DNA of 64,000 nt, from NCBI RefSeq assembly GCF_910592395.1, contig NC_088317.1, positions 17,530,039 to 17,594,038 of the forward strand, read 5' to 3'. The position numbers and the translations under genes were made by a program. Numbering within the stretch: position 1 is the stretch's first letter; every line of letters starts with the position of its first letter. The stretch is from Lineus longissimus (Eukaryota > Nemertea > Pilidiophora > Heteronemertea > Lineidae). The notes beneath the pieces were generated by a model. That model was not told the DNA's origin. It saw nothing but the letters and a program-made list of their open reading frames with translations, and searched no databases. Shown here piece after piece: positions 12,685 to 40,326 of the stretch.

Positions 12685-13162
12685 GTGTCTTTCTGGCCAT
12701 TTAGGACTACCTGGGGTTCTGCGTTATTTGAAATGAATACTGATTTTTAAATCCAGTATGCTTTCCATTGCACTTGGTCAGCTGCTCATCTTATGCTGGC
12801 TCTTCAAATCAGTTGGCAATTCTGTGAATTGTTTGCAATGAAAGCTCCAATTGTTCATCTAGTTTGCCACCTACCTATTCAGATGCAACATACCACACCT
12901 AAAGCTTTTATTTAGTTACCATAGCATCTAAAGCAACATGCAACAGCATCTTGGATAGCACAAACAATTTCGAAATCAAATGAATTAGGATGAAACTAAT
13001 CTCACAAAACATTTGCGTCCCAAGTTGTGGGAGCAATCTGACTTTGAAAATATTTGAATGTGCTAGCAGATCCAGTAATAGGACAGGGCTGTCGACAAAA
13101 GACCAAATGAAGAGTAGAGATGGACTGAGACCTTAAGTCCCACAAAGGATAAGGAGCAAGGT

Positions 13163-13460
13163 CTTGCAAAAGTTGACCATCTTGTTGAATACAAAGAATT
13201 GGACTCTAAACATGGGTGAAGTCATTCACGCACTGCTCATGAAGTTCACCGAGTTGTCAATAAGATTAAGAACCTATGCAATAATAATCACCCTACCAGA
13301 GGTCTGGCTCCAGTCTCCCCGAACAGTTGTTAACTTTGCAGTCTAGACGCCACCATCCTGGCCTGTTATTGTCTTCCAGCCTGCCTTTGAGTGTGTGTCT
13401 TCAACATTGATCCTGCAAAAGTAGACCATCTTGTTGAATACAAAGAATTGGACTATAAAA
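13163..13460. repeat. Direct repeat pair, ~50 bp
   Basis: Two similar segments begin at about 13,163 and 13,411. They share CCATCTTGTTGAATACAAAG followed by AATTGGACT, and are separated by about 248 bp. Nothing else in this stretch is recognisable. Confidence 0.55.
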
Positions 13461-13730
13461 TGTTCATCTACAGTGCTGGTTTCCACAAGGTAAACAGCCT
13501 AGCAATGGGTCATTACCCTGGCTGAGTCGAGTGTTCTAATAATATCCAAAACAATCCTGCATACCAGCTGACCATCTTAGTCCCACATACTGGAAAAAAA
13601 TGGACAGGGCCATTGTGCTCACCTCATGTGGAGGAAAGATGGATAAAGAGCATGGTATTGTGCCATGTAGTGTTAGGTTTGATGTAGGTCCAAGCAATTA
13701 CAATTTCCCCAAAATGGCCAATTTACAGTA

Positions 13731-14680
13731 CATTCGACCTCTGTGACCTTGAAAAGTAGGTCAAATCAAAGACGACCCGGGTGACACATTGAATGGTTGT
13801 TAGAATTAGATGTACCTATGATATAAAATTGGTGCCAATCGGGCAAGTAATTACATGTACTAGGAATAATGGCATTTTGAAGAATTTAGGATTTGGCCCC
13901 CTCCCTGGAGGCCAAACAGCAAATCAGATCGCACCAAACTTCGGTACCTGAGATCACCTGACTAAGGGGTACATGTGTACTTAATTTGTGATCAATAGTC
14001 ATTGCAGTTAAGAAACGTGCCATAGTTACGGCCTGACGGCCAATTTACGCCATTTGACCTCTGTGACCTTGACAAGAAGGTCAAATTAAAAACCTGTGTG
14101 ACATATCCTGTATGGTGGTTAGATGTACCCATGATATCAAATTGGTGGCAATCGGGCAAGAAGTTAAGGAATAATCAAATTTTTAAGGTTTTTGGATTTT
14201 GCCCCCTGGTGGTCAAGTGGTGAATCATATTGGACCAAACTTCGGTCCCTGAGATCACCTGACTAAGGGGTAAATGTGTACCAAATTTGGGATCAATAGT
14301 CATTGCAGTTTAGAAACGTGCCATCGTTACATCCTAATGGCCAATTTACACCATTTGACCTCTGTGACCTTGAAAAGTAGGTCAAATCAAAAACCCGTAT
14401 GATATGTGATGTATCCTTGCTAGGAGTACCTACCATAAAATTTTTATTGAAAACGGATCATTAATAAGAGACATATCACACTTTTTATGTTTTAAGTTTT
14501 AGCCCCCTGGTGGCCAAGTCATGAACCAGACCGGACCGAAATTCAGTGTCGGAGTACCTCTGACCTAGGGGGTCATGTGTACAAAGTTTCAAGTTCATAG
14601 CACAAGCGGTTAAGAAACGTGCCACACAGGATACGGACGACGACGACGACGACGACGACAGACACAGGGCTATCGTATAG
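13731..14680. repeat. Three copies of a ~300-bp repeat with everted AGGTCA sites
   Basis: Copies centred at 13,741, 14,061 and 14,362 (spacing 320 and 301 bp) share CTGTGACCTTGAAAAGTAGG and later blocks such as GATCACCTGACTAAGGGGTA. Each carries TGACCT, 8 bp, then AGGTCA (13744-13763, 14064-14083, 14365-14384), an everted repeat of nuclear-receptor half-sites. The last copy ends beside a (GAC)n run. Degenerate matches to the core occur near 16,437 and 44,321, so it is dispersed as well as tandem. Confidence 0.7.
14634..14660. repeat. (GAC)n microsatellite
   Basis: An uninterrupted trinucleotide run of about eight to nine units at the end of the 300-bp repeat block. Confidence 0.9.
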
Positions 14681-14959
14681 ACTCCCCTAACGATGAGCCA
14701 AAAAGAGACGACTGAAAAACTCCTGACATGTCTAGTCGCTTTGTATGTGCCTGTCTTAACTGTCCAAGGACAGCCCACAAAGAACCTAAAATTTGAATTG
14801 CTAAAATTATCTATTGACATCCTGGTTGTGGCTTTGTCCTCAAAGACAATTTGAGATGAATCAAAATGATAACAAATACCTCATGATATCTGACCATGCA
14901 CAAAGTTATCATTATAAGAATAATTTTCAATGAGTTTTCATCACAGCAGGTTAATGTTG

Positions 14960-15820
14960 GACTCTCCTCATTGATGTTGAATTCTGAAATGTATATGACC
15001 AGTCATGGTCACATCAAGAAGTTTCCTCATGACCGACCCCAACTCTCTCGGTGTAATTCTTTACACAACTGTGGATCCCCTCAGGCACAACTTACGTGTC
15101 ATGACCCTTTACTCAGTATGTATCCGTCATTGAAAGCCCATCCTCTAGGAAGGAAGCAACAAAAGATTTCAGGTTTAAATAATTAAAAGTTTTACCTCGA
15201 AATGCTCTCAACTGAAGTGGTTCTAAGTTGGAAGTTGGTATGGCGGTGAAGAGAAGTGAATCCATAGGTAAGCACTTGTCATTATGCAAGAAGTCACATC
15301 TCTGGCAAGGCTGTCTGCAATTAAAAAACAAATCAAAATCTTCATGTTGAATATTGAAATGTATCTGACCATTCATGGGTTACATCCAGAAGCAAGATGG
15401 AGTCTCATCACACGTTGAGGAGGAATACTCCCTGGAGAATAGCATCTTCGAGTGCAGAGCAATGCTCAAGGCAAAGAAGAACTTAAAGTGCCCCCTCCAT
15501 GTCCAGCCCTACACTCCATGGGTGCGGTTCATTTCATAATAGACTTGTAGGCTTTGACACAGGTGTAGTTTTCCTCTTCAGGCACAACTCTGAAAGGTGT
15601 CATGACCCTGTACTAAGTTTGTTAATGACAGCCCATATCTCAGAAGGATCAGGTTCAAAAAATTAAAGTTTTACCTGCTGTAGAACTGAAGTAGTTCTTG
15701 CTTGGAAGTGGGTGTGGTGATGAGGTGAACTGATTCCATAGCTAAGCACTTATACAAGCACGGTATACAAGGAGAAACAACTCTGCCCATGCTGTCTGCA
15801 ATAAAACAGTAAGTTTAAAG
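14960..15820 (-). repeat. Duplicated ~0.4-0.5-kb block containing an exon-like segment
   Basis: Two related blocks are visible. One shared segment lies at about 14,973 and 15,342 (TGTTGAATTCTGAAATGTAT-like). Another lies at about 15,081 and 15,580 (CAGGCACAACT, then GTCATGACCCT). On the minus strand each block has an acceptor-like TTGCAG, a cysteine-containing open stretch and a donor-like GTAAAAC (about 15195-15312 and 15684-15787). The translations share KCL(P/A)M(D/E)S and a preceding C-x-x-C, but differ by a 7-nt indel upstream. No parent gene is recognised. These may be duplicated exons of an unknown minus-strand gene, or a repeat that resembles one. Confidence 0.4.
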
Positions 15821-16472
15821 TTTCTATGATGAAAATGTTTTTGACCTAATTTTGAGAATGAAATTGCAAACTCTTGACATAAACACACTGATTCAGTGAA
15901 CAACAAGTCCACAACAAGCTGATAACATATGTGAGGCGCATTTATAGATGCACTCCCAGCCTACCCCTGACTAGGCGGGTCTACCTTGGCTTGGGGCAAT
16001 AAAAATTGGACTAAATAAGTCATAGACCGTATGCGAAAATAAATTTCGACCATCTTTTCACAGGCAGTGCAAGTTTACCATGACATAAAAGTCATGTTTT
16101 CAATCAAATCATCACCAAAAGCATTCAAAATATTGAACATTGAAAGGCAATGACAACTAGAAGTAAATTGCTTGAATTAGCTTGAATATTTGTACTTTTA
16201 TGCCATGGTAAACAAATGTTGCATGTGAAAAGCAGTGAAAAGGGTCGTTTCAAAATGGCTAAAGGGTGTCTCTTCAAGAAAATAATGATAAATATCATAA
16301 TCATGCATGGGTAAGGGGTACATGTATGAAGAACCTGGCATAAAATCATTAACAATGATCAATTAAACAATGAACAGGGTACATTTCATCCATTGCTGCA
16401 TTGACAAATACAGTGTAAGACTAAGCTAGGCCAAGTAGCCTTGAAAAGTAGGCGGGAAAATACGCACCCAAT

Positions 16473-17645
16473 GGGTGATTTCAAAGTTGGTTTTGGTTTT
16501 GACACTGAGATTTAGTGTTAATCTTAGTGTTAATCTATGGCTATTAATTCTGCTATCAGATTAAAACTAATACTTTGTTTTCTCTGAACACTTACACTGA
16601 CACTAAAATGAGAACTTATGATAAAACCTGAATTGAAATCTGGTAAAGTGTTAGTTTTAACACCTAGATTTTGTCTTATCCTGGGGTTTAAGTGCCACAC
16701 CAACACCAAGATTACGGTCTTAATCCAAGCTTGGTGTATTGTTCTCAGCACAAGCAATGCATTTTGTATTACCAATAACACTAATTCCTTAGGCATTAAC
16801 AACAAACAGTGTTTAGACAAGGTTTTATCTTAGTATTAGTTCAAGTGGGTGATTTCAAGGTTGGTTTTTGTTTTGACACTGAGATTTAGTGTTAATCTTA
16901 GTGTTAATCTATATGGCTATTAATCCTGCTATAAAACTAATACTTTGTTTTCTCTTAACACTTACACTGACACTAAAATGAAAACTTATGATAAAACCTG
17001 AATTGAAATCTGGTAAAGTGTTAGTTTTAACACCTAGATTTTGTCTTATCCTGGGGTTTAAGTGCCACACCAACACCAAGATTACGGTCTTAATCCAAGC
17101 TTGGTGTATTGTTCTCAATACAAGCAATGCATTTTGTATTACAGATAACACTAATTCCTTAGGAATTACCAACCAACAGTGTTTAGATAAGGTTTTATCT
17201 TAGTATTAGTATTAGTTCAAGTGGGTGATTTCAAGGTTGGTTTTTGTTTTGACACTGAGATTTAGTGTTAATCTTAGTGTTAATCTATGGCTATTAATCC
17301 TGCTATAAAACTAATACTTTGTTATCTCTTAACACTTACATGACACTAAAATGAAAACTTTTACTTATGATAAAACCTGAATTGAAATCTGGTGAAGTGT
17401 TAGTTTTAACACCCAGATTATGTCTTATTCTGGGGTTTAAATGTTTGACAGACGCCAAAACCATCCCCTAGTGTACTATAAGTGTAAAACCTGGTGTGAT
17501 GCTAAAACCTACTTTGAAACAGGATTAAAACTAATACCAAGTATTACACTAACACCAAGCATGTTTTCAATCTTGGTCTAATCCGTGGTTTTAGTGTCAG
17601 ATCTGGTGTTAAAACCTCATCTTAAAACTGACTTTGAAATCACCC
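16473..17645. mobile_element. MITE-like element with TIRs and internal tandem copies
   Basis: The left end GGGTGATTTCAAAGTTGG (from 16,473) is matched in inverse orientation at the right end (CTGACTTTGAAATCACCC to 17,645). AAT flanks both ends (16470-16472 and 17646-17648), a plausible 3-bp target duplication. Inside are about two and a half tandem copies of a 370-bp module (starts near 16,473, 16,848 and 17,221), rich in GTGTTAATC and GTTTTAACAC motifs. The short open frames repeated at 370-bp spacing come from this module and are not genes. No transposase is encoded, so it is non-autonomous. Confidence 0.65.
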
Positions 17646-19261
17646 AATGCACAGGGCCAAAGCACATGGTCTACATGCATGCACAATGCATGCAACACTG
17701 TATTCCGCTTTCTCACCAATGATTTTTTGATGCACGTTTTTCTTGAGAAAAAACGCTCAAAGAACTGATAAAATCCAGTTTACCAGAAGTAAAAATACAC
17801 ATACAACACAAATATTTGGTTCAAATGACCTGGACGGGTTGCTAGAACTTCCAATTTAAATTTTTTTGAGAAGTTCTGAGCGCCCACTTACCAAAAGTGT
17901 CGGCGCCATGTCACTTTTTTTGTGCACCAGGAAAAATCACGAAATATTGCATCAATAGTGAAAGCAACGAATCAAAATCAATGTATCGATGAGCTATGGC
18001 ATCTCAGCTATCAATTGATACCGCTAAAAGATGCCTTTACTCACTTAAAGAAACGTAAAATCGAGGTTTTTAGCGGAGAAGTTTTGATGCTCCCGCCTCC
18101 CGCTCAGTGTATCTTCCACGTTGCAGACGATTTCATGACTACTGCGCATGATTTTTGGAGTAGACACAGGTGCGTGAAGAAACCGGGCTCATGGAGATCG
18201 ACCCGGGGCAATAGATCAGCCTAATACACAGAACATAAAATCCAATATTTTATGTTCAAGTATCATATATTCTGCAGTTTCTTTATCTGTTTATTTGAAG
18301 ACGCCCAGGCTGATCGAGCGCTAAGATTGATTTGGCGATTCTAATACCGTCAGGCGCCTGTGATAACTCGGAACCCCGTGGAATAAAAATCCGCGAGAAC
18401 TTGAAACCCCGTGGAATGAAAATCTCGCGCGATGACGTAATCGCTGTAACCTTTGTCAGGTTGTGCCTTTGTCCTTGTCTTCAGTCGCTTCCCTGATCTG
18501 GAAACGATGTTTCTGTGATCTATGAGACCAGTGAAAAAACTTGCAAAGCTACAGAACTACTAAGGACGGGAAACAATGCCAAAGACTGAATCAGCTCTGT
18601 GGCATCTTCCATCATGTAACGGATTGCTAATTGAAGGGGACGCACACTCATTAGCCATATGCATGGACTTGGCACTAGACGGGATAGAGCGGAGTTCACA
18701 GTAAATTGGCCGATGCGGGAGCCTGCATTAAGTGAGAACGGAGCATTTTGCTCTGTCTATCTAAGAGTTTCGCACAAAAGGAGCTGATAATTTCGAGGAA
18801 TGCTTACCAAATATAAATAGTTCTGATGGTTTTGCAGAAATTTGCTTCATATCTCTTAAAAATAGAGGTTTTTTGTGAAAAACTTAGTGGACATCTTTCC
18901 ATGCCTTCGGCCCGGACGCCACGTGGAATGCCGATCACGGGTCTCGCGAAAAGCGAGTTCGAACTCTTTGTCAATGGCACATCATGAAATCGACATGGTC
19001 AGAGTCGTAACGCCAGCATAAATTTTAGTTCTTTCATTGTGATAAATACATGTCGCGGGTCTAAATTATTGAAACATGGCCGCATTGAAGGAATATTTAT
19101 GTCATCGAGACTACAACCAGGGTTCTATATCATATCATTCTGAAGATAAAACGAATTTGAATTGATGAGATAGAGCTTCCAACTGATGGCGAGCTTGTGG
19201 GTAATGATATTTCAGAGCTTCCGCCAAGACAGGTTGTGCCATTGTGGGATGGTGTCTCTGA
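17646..19261. other. Intergenic, no gene recognised
   Basis: A 100-codon plus-strand frame (17922-18224) shows no recognisable family or splice context. A short direct repeat (two copies of CCCCGTGGAAT followed by AAAAATC or GAAAATC, about 18,375-18,425) lies next to a CRE-like TGACGTAA at about 18,434. This could be promoter sequence, but I see no gene attached to it. Confidence 0.5.
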
Positions 19262-19540
19262 ATGGGTCATCCTGGTGATTTGGCAAGCCGTTTGTTAGGT
19301 TTGGGGACCCTATATAGGACCTTCATTATCAAAGGACCGTTTGTCATTGGGCCATCATGTCCTGGTGGGACCCTAGGACCTTTACTCTCAAGGGACAGAC
19401 GTGCAACCTTGGGCCATCATGCATGTTCTGGTGGGACCCTAGGACCATCAAGGGACAGTGTGACCTCGGGGCATCATTTACTGGTGGCATCCTAAAGGAC
19501 CTTCATTCTCAAGGGACAGTTAGACTGAGGGTCATCATCC
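19262..19540. repeat. Minisatellite, ~60-bp units
   Basis: About four imperfect units run in tandem, each with GGGCCATCAT, CTGGTGGGACCCTAGGACC and CAAGGGACAG segments. Unit lengths are roughly 55-65 bp. The two overlapping plus-strand open frames here only reflect the repeat. Confidence 0.8.
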
Positions 19541-19654
19541 TTCTCTACAGCAATTTAGATCTGCAAAGTTTACAGAGGTCCATCTGAAAGTTTCCACCTC
19601 TTTCAGGGGGATCGTAACTGATGCAAATACCCGCAAAAAACCAACAAGAGTACG

Positions 19655-21185
19655 CTTCATGATAAATCAAATGTTTATTTTGTAAAAAAGAACATGATTT
19701 TTCTGATCTCTTTTCCTACAAAAGGAAAAGAACCACTCTCAATACCTGTCCCTCCGCGACATCCATCTTGTACCCACTTAATGTGTTGTCTTGTTTCAGA
19801 TGGCATCTCAGTGGGCCTATTTTCCTCCATTAACATAATTCCACCAGCAGATTTTATCTCCTGGGGGAAAAACATCTTAACCCTCACTGATACACAAGCA
19901 AGCATACGCACAAGACCTCCCTCCCCATCGTCACATAAACACCACCGAACTACAGAAATGGAAATTGACCCCCGTCGCACTTCGGTTAGAAGATAACCCG
20001 AAATCAGAGGATCAAATTTTGGTCATTCCAATCGACAAAAATCAAGTTGGCAAATTCCTATATGATCTGCACACATGTGGGTGTTCCCCACACTTGACCT
20101 CCCTTGGGGAACGATGTCCCATTATTTCATCATTAATCAAAGTAAACTATCAAGGCTCATTACATATAAATCTATTGAAGGTTGTCAGTTATGACACGTG
20201 AAACACTTGAAGACAAGCACTGTGTAAGGAAAGCAAGGATATGTGGAAACTTCTCCAACTTGAATACTGCCTATTATACAATTTTAAAGCATTCATAACC
20301 TGACCACACAGAGCGACTTGGTCTCTCCAACTAACAGTTTTGACAATTTTTTACAATCCCTGAAAAAGGTTTTTCTGTCAATTGTGGCTCTCATTCTCAC
20401 TTAAAGAGTATGCATTTCATTTCAAATAGAGTCATCACAAGAAACAATTTACTCCATTTTATTTTTGTGCCAAATGCCAACTTCTCCTGGAGAGTCTCAC
20501 ATCAAGTTTTGGCAAGATCATAAGTACATTTCATACACATTAACAATTCACACCCAAGGTTGATCAGACTTACAAATTAGGGATCACCTCAAACTACATT
20601 CAAGTTGACAAATACTTGATAAGGAATAAATACCTTTACTTCATATAAATACCTTTACTTAATAAAGGATTAATACCTTAACTTAAAACAAGGGATTAAT
20701 ATCTGATTTTCAAATGTTGAGAACTACTCAAAGAATTGATAAAACTATAAGTCAGAACACAGGCAGACCGCCTCATGTTTTAATTTAGACTCCATTTTCA
20801 TTTGATAGACAAGTGTTAACAGAAATAATTTCATCACATGCAATTTAGTCTCTTGATGTTGCTAAACCCTTAAACAGAAGTCAGAAGCCAAAATGCCACT
20901 GTTGTTCAGGCAGCAAGTGGTCAAGGGAGAACCTAGACAGTTTCTTACAGGGTTAACGCCTTTTGAGATAATCCCTCACGGTAATGTGCCCATGATCAGT
21001 TATGATTGACAGCGTCTACTTTGAACAGAAGAACTGCGATGAATGACAGTAAAGTTCTTGGTCATCCACACATAACTGTAGGAGAACATCCAGAGAAGGA
21101 TCCCAAGGTTTTAGCGCAGCACAGTTCTTGGTAGGGAACAAGTCTATTTACATGAAACGATCAACATTAACAATGCTAGCTAATT
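19655..21185 (-). other. Probable 3' UTR of U2SURP
   Basis: AT-rich sequence without recognisable coding exons follows the stop codon at 21186-21188 and runs to the AATAAA at 19,674. Assigned by position only. The true end could be earlier. Confidence 0.4.
19674..19679 (-). terminator. Candidate polyadenylation signal for U2SURP
   Basis: AATAAA on the minus strand, about 1.5 kb downstream of the U2SURP stop codon. No other gene lies between. A shorter 3' end within 19,680-21,185 is possible. Confidence 0.4.
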
Positions 21186-36879
<15,694 letters not shown>

Positions 36880-37350
36880 CTTGGCGCTGTACTCCACCGC
36901 CACCCCTCGACAGAAGGTAAAACTAAATTGTCGGCCAGGTATCCTGTTGGTTCGCTCCCTGATCTTTTCGCCCCCAGTCGTTTCGCTCCAAATCGAAGTC
37001 GTTTTGGAGATGACTGTAACATGTGGTCTTCAAAAAGCGGCTTTTTCAAATGAGGGAGATTGAACATGAAAGGTGCAATTCTTGATATTTGGATGTATTG
37101 ATTGAGACAATAAAGAAAGCATTATGTTGATGGGACATTACGTCTTCCTTTATTTCGAGATGTCCTCCATGTATTATTTAAAGGACAGGTTCATTCGTCA
37201 AGTTGTTTGCGGTCTGTACTAGTCACAATTTCAGGGTTTCTCGCCCGAAGGAAACGGGTCACGCATGCCTTCGACTGGACACCAGTTTCCCCGTAGTCTG
37301 TCACGTGCAGTGACCAATCAGCGCCACCCGTGGGGCCTGGTGATCGGAGG
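36880..37350 (-). promoter_or_regulatory. Probable U2SURP promoter region
   Basis: Immediately upstream of the U2SURP start. An E-box CACGTG (37302-37307) and a CCAAT box (37314-37318) lie about 430 bp from the ATG. No TATA box is evident. Assigned by position and motifs only. Confidence 0.35.
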
Positions 37351-37858
37351 CTTGATTGTGACAAGCGGCACAACCGTCTTCAATGAAGGATCAAGTACAT
37401 TCGATACCTTATTTTTTTTACATTTTCAGACTCAGACTTTCAGACTATCACACCTATCAGTATCATGATGCTGTCATAGTCAGGCACTCAATCAGAGCTA
37501 GAGGCAGACAGCGCAGTAGCCTACCTAACCTGAGGCTGAGACCGAGTGGGCGTGGTTGCATGGATGAAGATTGAAAAGTAGCCTACAATGCCTGGACGGA
37601 GGGATTCCACAGCAACATGTTTTTGTTACCTTGGGTCATCATGCATGCATGTCACAAATAAGGAAGAATTGTACTTTCGAATCAGAACGTTTGGGCGAAA
37701 TGTTAGGATGAAATATTTCCCCTAAATCGGGTATATTACTTTTGCCTCGCTGTCCCAAGAGACTTCTTTTATGATGACGGGCAAAAATTATCTGTACAGG
37801 CGTGACATTTGGTCTTATACACAAATCAACAAGTAAACAACGGTTTTTGGAAATATCA
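37351..37858. other. Intergenic between U2SURP and collagen IV 3' end
   Basis: About 0.5 kb separates the U2SURP promoter region from the candidate collagen polyadenylation site. Both genes are on the minus strand, so the collagen transcript ends upstream of the U2SURP promoter. I see no gene here. Confidence 0.5.
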
Positions 37859-40035
37859 TTTATTTGTTATACTGCACTGAAAAAGTTAATTTCACCAACT
37901 AATTTATCACTACTGTGTTGGGTAGGATTTGAGAGAATACAACACCATGCACAATGCACATCTAATCCATATGGCAATGCAAATGTTGAACAAATTTATA
38001 CCAGTTTGTAAGATTGGATTCATGTTCAAAAACAAGAATGTCACCAGCAGTATACTAGAAGTTCACTCAAAGGAACCAGATAATAGACTATTTATTACGA
38101 CAGTACAAATATTCAATACATGGAGTTGTTTTTCCTATAAGATATCAATATTATGCTTTTACATTTCTATCTCGATATTTCGCTAAAGATTCACACTTTT
38201 TGCCCAATATCTAGATATCTGAGATGATTAGACACTAGCCAACATCCTCTGCTGGTATTTACAGCATTACCCATTAACCCCTTAGCCCAGTCCCCCACAA
38301 ACACCTTACCCCTCAAAAATTGATCGGACACAATATTTGTGACCCTCCAGTAAAAAAACAATCACAAGTTTACGACCATTTAACAGGGGGAGCAAGTCTT
38401 CTCCTCATTTCACAAAAAGTGACCTCAGTTTGGGGAGAAAAAATTCAAAAGTCACACATTCTGGTTGAAATGTACAGTTAGTACAATTTTCAGTCCTTTT
38501 TCTCATAATTTTGTCAATTTCTTGCAATATATGATAGGTCTGGCTATAGAGGGTCACATCTGAATATAAGCATGCATGCAAATTTCAATAACAATACATG
38601 TAAATTTCAACTAATTCTTGCATAGTCAATTAAAAATGGTAATTCAATCAATGTTTAAATAGCCTAATGGTATATGCACATACACATATATTTGCATTAT
38701 TTGACTGTATAATATGAGTGACAGATTCCAGTGGTCAGTTCAATGTAATGACAAGAGACCAGGGCTACCATTACAATAAACCAGTCACTGAAATCGACAA
38801 GCGCAACTACTTTTCTAAGCACTCTCTAAGGGCCCTATACATATTTACATAATTAGTGATACATTATAATTTTAGGCCAAGCTAGAACTTTCTCGTCCAT
38901 ACATCAGACTGAGCAAGTGTGTGTAAAGTTATGATGATCTTTATACATACATGGTCTTAAACATAATGGTATTCGAAAGAGAAAGGACAATTGGAAAATG
39001 TCATCTTAATTTTGCTTGTTCAAATACAGTGAAATCTGAACAAAATAATTTTGATCCAAAAGCATGCCAACTACAATTTTTTCTTGAGGCCTTAAATTTC
39101 TCGAGTATTACCAGGGACTTGATTGGCAGTGATTGCTGATTGACAAAGTTATTTGAATCATGGCTAATTAACATTGATTAATTAACCTCATTAATCTTGA
39201 TTATCACCACTTGATTAACTCTCATGCCAACTTGACAAACCACAAAATGCGAAAAAAAACAACACTGGATAATGTTTTGAACAAAAATTGGCATTTTACA
39301 GAATCTGCCAATTCGCAAAGCACGTGCTACCTTCTAAAGAATGATATTTTCAAATTTTGCTTTTTCGAGCTCGAAATGGGTGAAGACTTATGACTACACA
39401 TTTGGTATCTTTTCTAAGGATGTTTGTATGTTAAGGTTAAAATATGAAAATTCATGCTATAAAATGCCTCATTCTTCAAGAAATGTGCCTCCATAAGTCT
39501 GCCCCAGTTTCTTTAGAAGGTGAGGTAAGATGGTACAATGACAGCCTCTGTGGGCATTGAGGTGTACTCTTTTCAACACTGTAGAGGCTATAACTGTACC
39601 CCTTTACCTTATTCGGTGACATAGCTGACAATACTGGCCTTAGTTTTTATTGCAATCACTTGTGTGTCCGATTTCATGAGTATTTACTTCAGTTTTAGCA
39701 CCAATGATCAGCAATCTTAACAAAATATTCTTAAGTACCTATAACCAGTTTCATATCAAGCTGACAGCTTAACCAGTGCAAAGACATGTTACAATACACT
39801 GGCCAACCATAGCAAACTGAAACTGAAACCAGCTTTTTCTAACTCGAACTTATTCATAGATGACTTAAGTGAGAAAAGTTCTTAGCCACCTATCAATCCA
39901 GAGTTGACTTCATATTTCTTAAGTCAAATCATATGTGGAATCCAAATATCTAATTTCATTGTTACTGAAGTGAATCCAGAATCCACAATCCAACCAAAGT
40001 CACATTTTACACCCAGCTAGAAGCAGACGACACAC
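37850..40035 (-). other. Probable 3' UTR of collagen IV gene
   Basis: AT-rich sequence following the stop at 40036-40038, with no splice-compatible coding exon. Extent inferred from the AATAAA candidates at 39,646 and 37,859. Confidence 0.4.
37859..37864 (-). terminator. Candidate polyadenylation signal for collagen IV gene
   Basis: AATAAA on the minus strand about 2.2 kb past the stop codon. Another AATAAA lies at 39646-39651 and could be used instead. The region between is AT-rich and free of exons, as expected of a long 3' UTR. Confidence 0.35.
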
Positions 40036-40326
40036 TTAGTGTTTTGCACTTGTGAATTCAAAAGCTGGTTGGCTGCTATTTCGCATGCAGACTTGACATC
40101 TGCTTATTCTCTGCGTCAAACTGCCTGCTTTGAGCGTCTCGGGCTGTGGGCGTGTAAATTGAGAATATCTGTCTATCGTGGCCAACCAGAAGCTGTAAGT
40201 TGTTGCGTAATAGTTGCACGTTCCGTGGCCATGGCACTCGATGAACGGAGACGGTCGGAAATCTTCCAAGCAGCTTCCAGGAGATTGCAGCGACTGTCCT
40301 GTGGCCTCGGCTCCGGCCCCTGTGTG
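40036..40326 (-). other. COL4A1: Collagen IV exon 31: NC1 C-terminal subdomain and stop
   Basis: Encodes [33 protein letters not shown] and RISRCQVCM, with five cysteines. With exon 30 these complete the canonical twelve. The lysine of TLKAG aligns with Lys211, the partner of Met93 in the sulfilimine bond. After RCQVC the chain runs on for 16 residues ([16 protein letters not shown]), longer than the short human alpha-1 end. An 1.8-kb intron separates it from exon 30b. Confidence 0.93.

Noticed and set aside
16618-17203. Repeated 71-codon frames 370 bp apart
   Set aside because: They are the same module of a non-autonomous transposable element, not genes.
17922-18224. 100-codon plus-strand frame
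   Set aside because: No recognisable motif, no promoter or poly(A) context, and close to chance length.
36880-36903. Upstream in-frame extension of U2SURP starting at GTG (36,903)
   Set aside because: GTG is not an expected start in an animal nuclear gene; the ATG at 36,879 has good context and fits the family.
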